DNA of 64,000 bases from Myxococcales bacterium (GCA_016717005.1 JADJUF010000016.1:1-64000); one strand, 5' to 3'; positions 44,838 to 55,487 are shown, counted from the stretch's first letter. The notes: generated by a model not told the origin, from the letters alone. A program made the numbers and translations.

Positions 44838-46412
44838 TCAAATCACGTCGCAGAACTCGATGCGGCGCGGGACCTTGTAGGGGGCGAGGTTGCGCGCGCA
44901 GTGGTCGATGATCTCTTCGGGCAGGCAGCGCGACTTGGACACGACGCGCGCGATGACCATGGCGCCGACCAGCGGGTCGTCGATCACCAGCGCCTGAGCC
45001 TGCTTGACCTTGGGGAACGACTCGAGGCAGCCCTCGACCTCGCCGAGCGCGACGCGCTTGCCCTCGACCTTGACGACGTCGTCCTCGCGCCCGGTCAAGA
45101 ACAGGCGGCCGGTCTTGTCGAGCTTGCCGCGATCGCCCGAGCGGAACCAGCCCTGCTTGTCGATGGCGCCGATGCCGGGCCGGCTCGGCGTCTTGCCGAC
45201 CTCGTGGTCGTAGGGGCCCAGCGCGTGCGGCGACAGCGCCTTGGACCGGACCCAGACCAGGCCCTCCTTGCCGACGACCGGCTTGCCGTCGGTGCCGCTG
45301 ATCCGCACGTCGACCCCGGTCAGGGTCTTGCCGACCGACGCCGGCGTCTTGCCGGTGGCGTCGAGGGCGATGGTCGAGGCCTCGGTCGAGTGGTAGCAGG
45401 ACAGGAGCTTGATGCCGTACTTGGCGGCGAAGTCCTCGGCGACGAGCGGATCGAGGCGGGAGCCGGCCGCGAGGAAGCGCGGGTTGTCGACCTCGAGCTT
45501 CTTGGCGGTCGGTTGCCGGCACAGGTCGGCGTAGATCTGCGGGGTGCCGGGGAGCACGTCGATCTTGTGCTCGCGGATGAGCTTGCCGATGCGGCGCGCC
45601 GACAGCTCCTCCTCAAGGTACATCGTCGCGCCCAGCCGCAGCGTCGGCAAGAGGCCCAGGTCCCACCCGTACGCGTGGAACAGCGGCACCGCGACCAGCA
45701 TGCGGCTGTCGGTGTCGAGCGACAGCGCGGCGATCGCCTGGTCGACCGAGGCCTGGGTGTTCTTCTCGGTGCGCAGCACCGCCTTGGGGTCACCCAGCGA
45801 GTCGGAGGTGAACAGGATCGCCAGCGGCTCGACGCTGAGGTCGAGCTGGTTGTGCTTGTAGACGCTGCAGGTGAGCAGCGTGCCCTGGAGGCGGCGGCGG
45901 ACCTCGGCGCCGGCCTCGGGGTTGGCCGACACGCCGCCGGCGGCGCTGGCGGCGCCGATCGCACCACCGCCCGGCGCCGGCGGCACGGTCGTGCGCGCGC
46001 TCCGGGGCCGGGGTGACGACGCCGCGGGCTGCGTGGGCGGCGGCGGCGTGGTCTGCCCGCTGGCGCTGATCGCGCCCTCGGAGCCGCGCGGCCGGGTCAC
46101 CAGCGCGCGCAGGGGCGCTGCGGTCAACATCAGCTCGAGCTCGCGGGCGCCGGTGGTGGGATCGATCGGGACGATCGCCGCGCCCAGCTTGGACAGCGCC
46201 AGCGCCAGGACGACGAAGTCGGGCACGTTGCCGAGCATCAGCCCGACCCACGCGCCGTCCTTGATGCCCATCGCCTTGAACTCTTGCGCTCGGCGATCGA
46301 CGCGTTCGAGCAGCCCTCGCCACGACAGATAGTTGTCGCGGTAGACCAGAGCCTTCTTCTGGCTCCCTTGCGCTTTGGCGGCCTTGCTGAGCCAGTCGTA
46401 GAGGAGGGGCAT
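44838..46412 (-). CDS. Acyl-CoA-ligase-like protein lacking the C-terminal catalytic Lys motif
   Basis: 524 residues of the ANL (adenylate-forming) fold. Recognisable: YRDNYLSWRGLLERVDRRAQEF, GAWVGLMLGNVPDFVV, VPLFHAYGWDLGLLPTL, YHSTEAS (A5 region), GWFRSGDRGKLDKTGRLFLTGREDDVVKVEGKRVALGEVE (A7-A8). Oddities: the phosphate-binding loop reads TSDSLGDPKAV where TSGTTGxPKG is expected; a Pro/Ala/Ser-rich insert of about 70 residues interrupts the N-domain after RALVTRPRG; and the protein stops at PYKVPRRIEFCDVI, just before the A10 segment with the catalytic Lys. It may be non-adenylating. ATG at 46412 gives the normal N-terminus. A distant TACAGT could be its -10. Confidence 0.8.
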   Translation of the reverse strand: MPLLYDWLSKAAKAQGSQKKALVYRDNYLSWRGLLERVDRRAQEFKAMGIKDGAWVGLMLGNVPDFVVLALALSKLGAAIVPIDPTTGARELELMLTAAPLRALVTRPRGSEGAISASGQTTPPPPTQPAASSPRPRSARTTVPPAPGGGAIGAASAAGGVSANPEAGAEVRRRLQGTLLTCSVYKHNQLDLSVEPLAILFTSDSLGDPKAVLRTEKNTQASVDQAIAALSLDTDSRMLVAVPLFHAYGWDLGLLPTLRLGATMYLEEELSARRIGKLIREHKIDVLPGTPQIYADLCRQPTAKKLEVDNPRFLAAGSRLDPLVAEDFAAKYGIKLLSCYHSTEASTIALDATGKTPASVGKTLTGVDVRISGTDGKPVVGKEGLVWVRSKALSPHALGPYDHEVGKTPSRPGIGAIDKQGWFRSGDRGKLDKTGRLFLTGREDDVVKVEGKRVALGEVEGCLESFPKVKQAQALVIDDPLVGAMVIARVVSKSRCLPEEIIDHCARNLAPYKVPRRIEFCDVI

Positions 46413-46522
46413 GGTGGCGGGCGCACAGAGCGCGCCGCGCGGCACTGTAGCAGCGTCCGTCCGGACCCTCAAGGCGCGATTCGACGAAAGCTGGACGGCC
46501 TTGATCCCGGACGTGGGTTGGC

Positions 46523-46528
46523 CATACT
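46523..46528 (+). promoter_or_regulatory. -10-like element CATACT before the TPR gene
   Basis: CATACT (one mismatch to TATACT) ends 9 bases before the ATG; no Shine-Dalgarno. Confidence 0.35.
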
Positions 46529-46537
46529 CGGCGCCCC

Positions 46538-47434
46538 ATGGAGCCGACCGACGACGATCCCGGCACCGACCTGCGCGCCGACCTCGACGGGCTGCGGCGT
46601 CGCCTCGACGATCACGGCACCGTGCTGCGCAAGAGCCAGCAGGGGCTGGCGGAGCTGGCCGAGTCGGTGGCGCGGGTCGTCACGCTCCAGCGCGGGCGGG
46701 ACCGCTGGGTGAGCGTCAACTCGTTCGTGGCCTACCTGCTGTTCACGGCGATCCTCGGCGGCGCCATGCTGGTGCTGTACCGGTCCCGGGCCGGCGAGCT
46801 GGTGCGGGCCCGCGACAGCGCCGTCGCCGAGCGCGATCTGGCCCGGGCCCGGGCCAAGACCCTCGACGATCAGCTCGTGGCCCGGACCACCGGCGCCGAC
46901 CACGCCTTCGAGTACTACCAGCTCGTGACCGCGGGCAAGCGCACCGAGGCGGTGGCCCGCTACGGCGAGCTCGACCAGGCGCTGCTCACCGCGACCGAGC
47001 GCGCGGTCTTCGAGCAGGCCCACAAGCAGGCGCGCGAGGAGATCATCGACGCCGGCTACCTGACCGGCCTCGACGCCGCCCGCGCCGGTGATCACGCCAA
47101 GGCGATCTCCGAGCTGCGCCGGGCGCTGGCCTACGAGGACGAGGGCCCGCGCGCCGCGCAGATGCGCTACTTCCTGGGCGTCGCGCTGGTCAAGACCGGC
47201 GCCGCCAAGGAGGCCCGGCACGAGCTCGAGCTGGCGCTGGCCGGCCGGGTCGAGCAGGCCGGCGCGACCGACGCCCGCTACTACCTGGCGTCGGCGCTCG
47301 AGGCCGCGGGCGATCTCGAGGCGGCCCGCAAGGAGTACGACAAGTTCGCCAGCGCGGCGGCCCAGCACCCGCTGGCGGTCGCGGCCCGCCGCAAGGCCAT
47401 GGCGCTGGCGCGGGCGGGCAAGCCGACCAACTGA
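46538..47434 (+). CDS. Membrane-anchored TPR-repeat protein
   Basis: 298 residues. A short acidic cytosolic N-terminus and coiled coil (DLRADLDGLRRRLDDHGTVLRKSQQGLAELAESVARV), one membrane segment (FVAYLLFTAILGGAMLVLY), a second coiled coil, then TPR-like helical pairs: GLDAARAGDHAKAISELRRALAYE, FLGVALVKTGAAKEARHELELALAG, YYLASALEAAGDLEAARKEYDKFA. Probably scaffolds other envelope proteins. Divergent from the ligase-like gene. A tandem hexamer array follows it. Confidence 0.85.
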   Translation: MEPTDDDPGTDLRADLDGLRRRLDDHGTVLRKSQQGLAELAESVARVVTLQRGRDRWVSVNSFVAYLLFTAILGGAMLVLYRSRAGELVRARDSAVAERDLARARAKTLDDQLVARTTGADHAFEYYQLVTAGKRTEAVARYGELDQALLTATERAVFEQAHKQAREEIIDAGYLTGLDAARAGDHAKAISELRRALAYEDEGPRAAQMRYFLGVALVKTGAAKEARHELELALAGRVEQAGATDARYYLASALEAAGDLEAARKEYDKFASAAAQHPLAVAARRKAMALARAGKPTN

Positions 47435-47619
47435 CGCGGTGGCCGCGCGGTCGCGGCGCGGTTGGGGGCGTCGATCTCGCCCCGCGATGCGGTGCCCTTC
47501 GGGATCCGCACGGCGAGCCGTGCGCTGCGAGGGAGGCCTGGAACGCGGAGGTCCGCGGTCACGCGGTCGCGCCCCGGACCACGACGGTGGCTCGGGCAAG
47601 CTGTGGTCAGCCTGCCTGA
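47435..47619. other. Intergenic stretch with nothing recognised
   Basis: Between the TPR gene stop and array 5. No start codon with a family-like translation, hairpin with U-tract or promoter-like element stood out. Confidence 0.4.
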
Positions 47620-47902
47620 GGGATCGGGATCGGGGTCGGGATCGGGCATCGGGATCGGGATCGGGATCGGGGTCGGGGTCGGGGTCGAGGTCGGGATCGG
47701 GATCGGGGTCGGGATCGGGATCGGGGTCGGGCATCGGGATCGGGGGTCGGGATCGGGGTGGGGGTCGGGGCGGATCGGGGTCGGGATCGGGGATCGGATC
47801 GGATCGGGATCGGGGATCGGGATCGGGATCGGGATCGGGATCGGGCATCGGGATCGGGGTCGGGCATCGGGATCGGGATCGGGATCGGGATCGGTTCCGG
47901 TT
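47620..47902. repeat. Hexanucleotide array 5 (GGGATC/GGGGTC), G-quadruplex-prone
   Basis: Almost unbroken GGGATC, GGGGTC and GGGCATC units on the plus strand, between two genes in the same direction (the only array in that setting). GGG every six bases gives many overlapping matches to the G-quadruplex pattern. About 100 bases of ordinary sequence separate it from the next promoter. Confidence 0.88.
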
Positions 47903-47992
47903 CGGTGACGGGCGTCGGGGACGCCGCTGCGGCGCGAGGCGCTCGGCGCGTGGATTCGGCGCTCCACGGGGAAAACCTGGAGGCACTGAGGG

Positions 47993-47998
47993 TAGAGT
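47993..47998 (+). promoter_or_regulatory. -10 element TAGAGT of a putative leaderless promoter
   Basis: TAGAGT ends 9 bases before the ATG at 48008; only a C-tract lies between. Confidence 0.4.
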
Positions 47999-48007
47999 CC
48001 TCCCCCC

Positions 48008-48457
48008 ATGCCCGTCGCACCCGCGCGCCGCGACCCGCGCCGCTTCATCTACGTCGGCATCGACGTGGCGTTGACGATCCTCTACCTGGTCCTGCTGGCG
48101 GACACGCTCCACAACCGCCACGCCAGCGCGCGCCTGGTGCTCTACATCCTGCCGATGGCGACGACGATGATGGCGGTCGGCACCGCGTTCGGCCGCGCCT
48201 GGGGCTGGTGGCTGACGATCGCCGGCGGCGCGACCCTGCTGGTGTGGACGGTCGGCCTGGTGATCGTGCTGCTCACCACCGCGTCGTACCTGTCGGGCGT
48301 CTACGGCGCGTTCGGCAAGGCCGCGGCGTCGGGCGCGCTGCTGGCGGTGTTCCTGGTGATCGAGGCGGTCGCGTTCTTGCCGACGCTGCAGCTGAAGTGG
48401 GCGCTGACCCGGGCCGGCCGGCGCGCCTACGGGCTGCCGGTGAAGGCGCGGGCGTGA
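48008..48457 (+). CDS. Small integral membrane protein, function unknown
   Basis: 149 residues with four hydrophobic helices: FIYVGIDVALTILYLVLLA, ARLVLYILPMATTMMAVGTAF, WWLTIAGGATLLVWTVGLVIVLL, and AAASGALLAVFLVIEAVAFLP. Cytosolic ends are basic. No family recognised. Its stop overlaps the GTG of the following enzyme gene (GTGA), so the two are almost certainly co-translated and may act as anchor and enzyme. Confidence 0.75.
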   Translation: MPVAPARRDPRRFIYVGIDVALTILYLVLLADTLHNRHASARLVLYILPMATTMMAVGTAFGRAWGWWLTIAGGATLLVWTVGLVIVLLTTASYLSGVYGAFGKAAASGALLAVFLVIEAVAFLPTLQLKWALTRAGRRAYGLPVKARA

Positions 48458-50352
48458 CCCGCCGACGGGCGCTGGCGCTGGCGGCGGTGTGGATCCTGCC
48501 GTCGGCGATCCTGCTGGGCTGGGTCGCGGTGGTCTACCGGCACTGGCGGATCGACGTGCCGCCGCGGCTGTCGCCCGAGGCGCGGGCCGCGGTCGTGGCG
48601 ACCCTGCGCGCGGCGCTCGATGATCGTGCGCTGGCGCCCGATCACCCCGAGCTGCGCCGGCGCTTGCCTGACGGCGGCCCGGTGGTCGCGACCCTGTGGC
48701 TCGACGGCAACGTCGTCGGCCGGGTCGAGGGCTACGGCGGCACGATCGCCGAGGGCGTCCAGGCCGCCGCCGCGCTCGCGAGCCAGCACCCGTTGATCGA
48801 GCAGGTCGGCGCCGCCGCCCGCGCCCGGGCCCGCTGGAAGGTCGACGTGGTGGTGGGCCGCGGGCCGGTCGAGCGCGATCACTCGATCATCCAGCTCGTC
48901 GCGCTCCACCCCGGCGTCGACGGCCTCGGCGTCGCGGTGGCGCAGCCCGGCGACGATCCGACCTACCTGCTCCTGCCCGACGAGATGTTCCTCGAGGGCC
49001 TGCTGGCCAAGAAGCCGCTCACCAACCTCGTGCCCGAGGTCGGCATGGGCGTCGACTTCAAGCGGGCCGAGACCTTGTTCGCGGCCCGGGCCCAGGTGCC
49101 GATGGCGCAGTGGAGCCAGCAGCGCCGCCGCTACTTTCGGTTCCGGACCGACGCGTTCCTCGAGGCGCCGGACGGCGTCACGCCGCCGCTGGCGCTGTAC
49201 CGCGGCCTGCCGCCTGGCCCGCCGGTCAACCCCGCGACCTTGCGCGCCGCGGCGCTGGCCGGCGCGCGCTACCTGGTCAACCACCTCGGCAGCGACGGTC
49301 GCTACATCTACGAGCAGAACCTGACCAACGGCCGCGCCAGCCCTGGCTACAGCCTGCCGCGCCACGCCGGCACCACCTACTTCCTGGCCGAGGTCTACCG
49401 TCACACCAAGGCGCCGTGGCTGCTCGAGCCGGTCGAGCGCGCGGCCGGCCTCCTCGGCAGGCTGGTCGAGGACGGCGGCTGCAAGCGCACGCTGCCCGAC
49501 GGCCGCGCGATCGCCTGCGTGATCGATCGCGGCGAGCGCACCGGCAACCTCGGCTCGACGGCGCTGGGCGTCGTGGCGCTGGCCGAGTACCAGCGCGCCA
49601 CTGACGACCGGCGGTTCCTGCCGCTGGCGACCACGCTGGCCGAGTGGATCCTGTGGATGCAGCGGTCCGACGGGTCGTTCCGCCACCTCTACGACGTCAA
49701 GTCGGGCGTCGCCGACGACAAGACCATGCTCCTGTACTTCTCGGGCGAGGCCGCGCTGGCGCTGGCGCGCATGTACGCGATCACCGGCGACGAGCGCTAC
49801 GCCCAGGCGTCCGAGCGCGCGCTCGACTGGCTCGTGGCCTGGTACGACTTCTTCGTCGGCGGGTTCCTCTACGGCGAGGAGCACTGGACCTGCATCGCGT
49901 CCGAGGCCCTGATCCCGTACAAGCAGAAGGCCCGGTACCGCGACTTCTGCAACGGCCTGGCGCGGTTCTGGGGCCAGAGCCAGGCCCGGCCCGGCGACTA
50001 CCCCGACCAGCCCGACCTCGTCGGCTCGCACAACCTCACGCCGTTCGTGATGCCGCAGAACACGCCGGCCGGCTCGCACACCGAGGCGCGCATCTCGACC
50101 TACCTGCTGGGCAAGGCGGCCGGCCACCCGAGCGCGGCCTTGCGCCACGACATCCTCGAGACCCTCGGCTACCTGCTGGCGCAGCAGCTCGGCCCGCACA
50201 ACGACTACCCGGTCATCCCGGCCGCGCGCGGGTTCGGCGGCATCTCGACCAACCCGGTCGATCGGACGGTCCGGATCGACTACGTCCAGCACGTGTGCTC
50301 GGCGATGATCCGCGGCGCCGAGCTGGCCGAGGAGGCCGGCGCCCGGCCCTGA
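48454..50352 (+). CDS. Membrane-anchored protein with six-hairpin glycosidase-like C-terminus
   Basis: 632 residues. One N-terminal membrane segment (ALAAVWILPSAILLGWVAVVY). Residues about 40-230 form an alpha/beta domain containing VVATLWLDGNVVGRVEGYGGTIAEGVQAAA, which recalls AMMECR1-type domains (tentative). The C-terminal 390 residues are helical with repeated motifs (AALAGARYLVNHLGSDGRYIYEQN; HAGTTYFLAEVYRHTK; GNLGSTALGVVALAEYQ; YFSGEAALALARMYAITGDERY; EEHWTCIASEAL), fitting an (alpha/alpha)6 toroid as in glycoside hydrolases or lyases. Substrate unknown; possibly cell-envelope polysaccharide. Confidence 0.7.
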   Translation: MTRRRALALAAVWILPSAILLGWVAVVYRHWRIDVPPRLSPEARAAVVATLRAALDDRALAPDHPELRRRLPDGGPVVATLWLDGNVVGRVEGYGGTIAEGVQAAAALASQHPLIEQVGAAARARARWKVDVVVGRGPVERDHSIIQLVALHPGVDGLGVAVAQPGDDPTYLLLPDEMFLEGLLAKKPLTNLVPEVGMGVDFKRAETLFAARAQVPMAQWSQQRRRYFRFRTDAFLEAPDGVTPPLALYRGLPPGPPVNPATLRAAALAGARYLVNHLGSDGRYIYEQNLTNGRASPGYSLPRHAGTTYFLAEVYRHTKAPWLLEPVERAAGLLGRLVEDGGCKRTLPDGRAIACVIDRGERTGNLGSTALGVVALAEYQRATDDRRFLPLATTLAEWILWMQRSDGSFRHLYDVKSGVADDKTMLLYFSGEAALALARMYAITGDERYAQASERALDWLVAWYDFFVGGFLYGEEHWTCIASEALIPYKQKARYRDFCNGLARFWGQSQARPGDYPDQPDLVGSHNLTPFVMPQNTPAGSHTEARISTYLLGKAAGHPSAALRHDILETLGYLLAQQLGPHNDYPVIPAARGFGGISTNPVDRTVRIDYVQHVCSAMIRGAELAEEAGARP

Positions 50353-50382
50353 GATCACCCGCTGACGGTGCGAGCGGCGTGG

Positions 50383-50388
50383 TACGAT
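50383..50388 (+). promoter_or_regulatory. -10 element TACGAT of a putative leaderless promoter
   Basis: TACGAT ends 8 bases before the GTG of the kinase gene. A CTGACG about 15 bases upstream could serve as a poor -35. Confidence 0.5.
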
Positions 50389-50396
50389 CGGCCACG

Positions 50397-52294
<1,898 letters not shown>

Positions 52295-52298
<4 letters not shown>

Positions 52299-53239
52299 CC
52301 GACACCGAGGTGTCCGCGCCGCCCGCGCCGGCGCACGCGGCGATCACCCCCAACCGCACCGGTCGGGCCCGGGTCGGCGACGTCGAGCTGGCGTTCGACG
52401 TCTTCGACGGCGGCCCGCGGCGCATGGTGCTGATCATGGGCATCGGCGCCCAGCGGATCTTCTGGGACGATCGCCTGTGCGGGCGCCTGGCCGATCGCGG
52501 GTTCGCGGTGGTGCGGTTCGATCACCGCGACATCGGCGAGTCGACCCGGCTCGATCACCTGCCGGTGCCGCGCCCGGGCCGCTCGATCGCGCGCGGGCTC
52601 CTGGGGCTGCGGGTCGACGCGCCGTACACGCTGTCGGCGATGGCCGACGACGTCGTCGGGCTGGTCGATCACCTCGGCTGGGACCGCGTGCACGTGGTCG
52701 GCGCGTCGATGGGCGGCATGATCGCGCAGCACCTCGGGTTCGAGCACGGCGATCGCCTGGCGTCGCTGGTGTCGATCATGTCGACCACCGGGGCCCGGCG
52801 CTACGGCGTGCGGGCGCGGCCGCGGGCGCTGGGCGCGCTGCTCGGCAAGCCGCCGCGCACCGCCGAGGAGTCGGCCGAGTACACGGTGCGGCTCTTCCGC
52901 ACGATCGGCGGGCCGCGGTTCGAGCCCGACGACGAGGCGCTGCGCCGGCTCGGCCGGCAGGCGTTCGAGCGCAAGCCGTCGCCGCGCGGCTTCTGTCGGC
53001 ACATGGCCGCGGTCGCGGCGTCCGGCGATCGGACCGCGCGGCTCCAGACGATCCGCACGCCGACGCTGGTCTTCCACGGCGCCGCGGATCCGCTGCTGGT
53101 CGTGGCCGGCGGCAAGGCCACGGCCCGGGCCATCCCTGGCGCGCGCCTGCACGTCGTCGAGGGCATGGGCCACCACATGCCGCCGGGCGTGTGGGACGAG
53201 CTGGTCGGCGCGATCGCCGCCAACGCCGCGCGGGCCTGA
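52295..53239 (+). CDS. Alpha/beta-fold hydrolase
   Basis: 314 residues, GTG start overlapping the kinase stop. Motifs: oxyanion-type VLIMGIG, FDHRDIGEST, the nucleophile elbow GASMGG with Ser, catalytic Asp in VFHGAADPLL, and His in VEGMGHHMPPG. It resembles aclacinomycin-methylesterase/RdmC-like esterases, a loose comparison. No signal peptide; cytosolic. The functional link to the kinase is inferred only from frame overlap. Confidence 0.9.
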
Positions 53240-53259
53240 CGCTCACGCGCGCGTGAGCG
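53240..53259. terminator. Perfect palindrome just after the hydrolase stop
   Basis: CGCTCACGC/GCGTGAGCG around a central GC: a 20-base perfect palindrome immediately after the stop codon. No U-tract, so it could be a terminator or a protein-binding site. Confidence 0.35.
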
Positions 53260-53453
53260 GACGACGAGCCCGGCGCCAGCTCGCCCGCGGGGGGCGCGAC
53301 GCGGTCGTCGTCCGGGCGCGCGACGGTGGTGGCCACGGGCATCCGTCGACGACGCCTGGGCCGCGCCCGCGCACACATGCCCGCGGCCGAGCGCCGGGCC
53401 CAGGTGCGCCGATCGGCTGCGACCTTCGGCCTGGTCTGCACGACCAACCAGGT

Positions 53454-53654
53454 ATGCGCCGCTTCGCTCTCATCCTGGCCGTCGCAGGCATCGCCCTGTC
53501 CACCTCGGCCGGCTGCCTCGTCCGGACCCGGACGCACCCCGCCCACGCCCAGGGCCACCCCGCCAGCCACCGCCACGAGCACTGCCACGATCGCGGCGGC
53601 AAGCACCACAAGCAGGTGTGCCACAGCCATCCCCACGGCCCCGGCCACCACTGA
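53454..53654 (+). CDS. Small His-rich lipoprotein
   Basis: 66 residues: signal MRRFALILAVAGIALSTSAGC with lipobox SAGC, then a mature part in which about a third of residues are His (HPASHRHEHCHD; GGKHHKQVCHSHPHG) with two Cys. A metal-binding periplasmic role (Zn, Ni, Cu) is likely from composition. The start is the only ATG giving a proper signal peptide. It stands alone between the hydrolase and the YkgJ-type gene, and overlaps longer Arg-rich frames that I reject. Confidence 0.7.
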   Translation: MRRFALILAVAGIALSTSAGCLVRTRTHPAHAQGHPASHRHEHCHDRGGKHHKQVCHSHPHGPGHH

Positions 53655-53762
53655 CCGGGCGACGGGCGACGGACCGGCCGCGGCGCGGCCGCGGCTCGGC
53701 CGCTGACCGGCCGACTCGACGCGGCCGCCGTCGCGACGCGGCCGCCGTGATATCGATCGGGG

Positions 53763-54383
53763 ATGGCCGATGACGACGGACGCTCGGATCCGCCCGCGGC
53801 GCGGGCCGACCTCGACGCCGGGCTGCGCTCGGCCTACACCCTCGCGACCCGGCAGCGGGCCGACTTCGTCCGCCTCGAGGCGACGATCGAGGCGCTGATG
53901 GCGGCGCTGATCGAGGCCGGGGCGATCACCGACGAGGCGATCGACGATCAGCTCGCGCACGCGACCCGCGTCGCGCGCAGCCGGGTCCGCGAGCACCTCG
54001 ACGTCCAGCTCCACGATCCGATCGACAAGTACGGCATCCCCGACCCGGGCATCGACTGCGACGCGCTCATGCCCCTGTGCCACGGCCGGTGCTGCAAGAT
54101 GAGCTTCCCGCTGTCGGCGCAGGATCTCGACGAGGGCGTCGTGCGCTGGCGCTACGATCAGCCGTACGTGATCCGCCAGCGCGCCGACGGCTACTGCGCC
54201 CACAACGATCCCGCGACCCACGGCTGCGGCGTCTACCAGCACCGGCCCGCGACCTGCCGGAGCTACGACTGTCGCCGCGACCCGCGGGTGTGGCTCGACT
54301 GGGACAACAAGGTGCCGGCGCCGCTGGCGCGGGTCGAGTCGAAGCCGATCGAGATCACGATCAAGCGTCGCAAGCCAGCTTGA
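53763..54383 (+). CDS. YkgJ-family cysteine-cluster protein
   Basis: 206 residues. The N-terminal half is helical (LRSAYTLATRQRADFVRLEATIEALMAALIEAG). The C-terminal half has the Cys-cluster layout of the YkgJ/zinc- or iron-chelatase family: IDCDALMPLCHGRCCKMSFPLS, GYCAHNDPATHGCGVYQHRPATCRSYDCRRD. Probably binds an Fe-S cluster or metal; the precise role of the family is not settled. Cytosolic, no signal. Confidence 0.9.
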   Translation: MADDDGRSDPPAARADLDAGLRSAYTLATRQRADFVRLEATIEALMAALIEAGAITDEAIDDQLAHATRVARSRVREHLDVQLHDPIDKYGIPDPGIDCDALMPLCHGRCCKMSFPLSAQDLDEGVVRWRYDQPYVIRQRADGYCAHNDPATHGCGVYQHRPATCRSYDCRRDPRVWLDWDNKVPAPLARVESKPIEITIKRRKPA

Positions 54384-54538
54384 CGAGAGATCTCCAGCCC
54401 GTGTGACAACTCGACGCAGAGCCCACCGTCGGCGGCTGGGAAATTTGCGGAGGGCAAGATCGTGTGGGAGGCTCGGGCCGCCGAACTGGCGGCCGTCCGT
54501 GGCTCACACTCCAGGTTCGTGCATCGAGGAGACCTGAG

Positions 54539-55432
54539 ATGAAGCAACTGTCCAAGACCCTGTTTATTGCGGCCGCGCTCGTCGCGGCGCCGATCAGCAC
54601 CGCGTTCGCCCAGGGCGACGACGAGGGCTCCGACGAGAGCGGCGAGACCGGCGAGGCCGGCGAGACCGGGGAGGCCGAGGCCGCGCCCGCGCCGATGTCG
54701 ACCGACGACGGCGCAGGCGCCACCGCGACGCCCGGCCTGACCCTCGGCGCGGGCAAGATCCTGATCCACGGATCGACGTTCAACCTCAACATGTCGGCCG
54801 ACGCGGTCGGCAAGCCGTTCTCCCTGGCACCGTCGGTGTCGTACGGCGTCAACGACAAGCTGACCGTCGGCCTGACCCACGACTTCGGCACCACAATGGC
54901 GACCCCGCGTCCGACCCCGGGCCTCGGCATCTGCCTCGCGGGCACCGACAACGGCTGCGCCAAGGTCTACGACAACGTCGGCCTCGACGTGCTCTACAGC
55001 ATCATGGCCGACAAGTTCAGCCTGGCCGCCCACGGCGGCTTCGACGTGGGGTCGTTCGACCCGTTCATCACGCGCGTCCGCGTCGGCGCCCTCGGCCGCT
55101 ACATGGCGTCGGACAAGCTGGCGATCGTGTTCGACCCGTCCGTCGGCATCGGCCTGACCGAGCGCGACGCTGGCAACAAGGAGTCCCTCGACGTGCCGGT
55201 GTGGGCGTGGTTCATGGTCAACGACAAGATCGGTGCGTACGTGCACACCGGCATCGGGGGCCCGCTCGACGGCTTCGGCGACGCCTTCCGGATCCCGGTC
55301 GGCGTCGGCGCCAACTACGGCATCAACGAGAAGCTGACGGTCGGTGCCGACTTCCACTTCCCGAACCTGGCCGGGAAGGGCAACACCGCCGACGCCCGCG
55401 TGCTCGGCATCCGCGCCGCCTACGCGCTGTAG
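54539..55432 (+). CDS. Predicted outer-membrane beta-barrel protein
   Basis: 297 residues. Signal peptide (KTLFIAAALVAAPISTAFA), then an acidic Gly/Glu/Asp linker with repeated GETGEAG, then about ten amphipathic strands with Asp/Lys turns (VSYGVNDKLTVGLTHDFG, VGLDVLYSIMADKFSLAAHGGFDVG, VGALGRYMASDKLAIVFDPSVGIGL, VGVGANYGINEKLTVGADFHF) ending RAAYAL. The repeated NDKL/SDKL/NEKL turns are typical of small porin-like barrels. Strong Shine-Dalgarno GAGGAG 7 bases before the ATG and a strong terminator after it suggest a highly expressed monocistronic gene. Confidence 0.85.
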   Translation: MKQLSKTLFIAAALVAAPISTAFAQGDDEGSDESGETGEAGETGEAEAAPAPMSTDDGAGATATPGLTLGAGKILIHGSTFNLNMSADAVGKPFSLAPSVSYGVNDKLTVGLTHDFGTTMATPRPTPGLGICLAGTDNGCAKVYDNVGLDVLYSIMADKFSLAAHGGFDVGSFDPFITRVRVGALGRYMASDKLAIVFDPSVGIGLTERDAGNKESLDVPVWAWFMVNDKIGAYVHTGIGGPLDGFGDAFRIPVGVGANYGINEKLTVGADFHFPNLAGKGNTADARVLGIRAAYAL

Positions 55433-55456
55433 TCGACCGCGCTGGTCGAGCCTGAC

Positions 55457-55487
55457 GGGCACCGCGGCGCGCGGTGCCCGTGGCATT
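55457..55487 (+). terminator. Rho-independent-type terminator
   Basis: Stem GGGCACCGCG/CGCGGTGCCC, 10 base pairs perfect, loop GCG, followed by GTGGCATTTTC. Lies 24 bases after the beta-barrel stop and before the convergent E3 gene. Confidence 0.8.

Noticed and set aside
44838..46412. Part of a polyketide or nonribosomal peptide cluster
   Set aside because: The ligase-like gene stands alone; no carrier protein, ketosynthase or condensation domain is present anywhere in the window.
44275..47902. Gly-Ser, Asp-Pro and Asp-Ser repeat frames across arrays 4 and 5
   Set aside because: All frames of a hexamer array stay open and give two-residue repeats. No start with a Shine-Dalgarno or leaderless element, signal peptide or flanking domain supports a protein.
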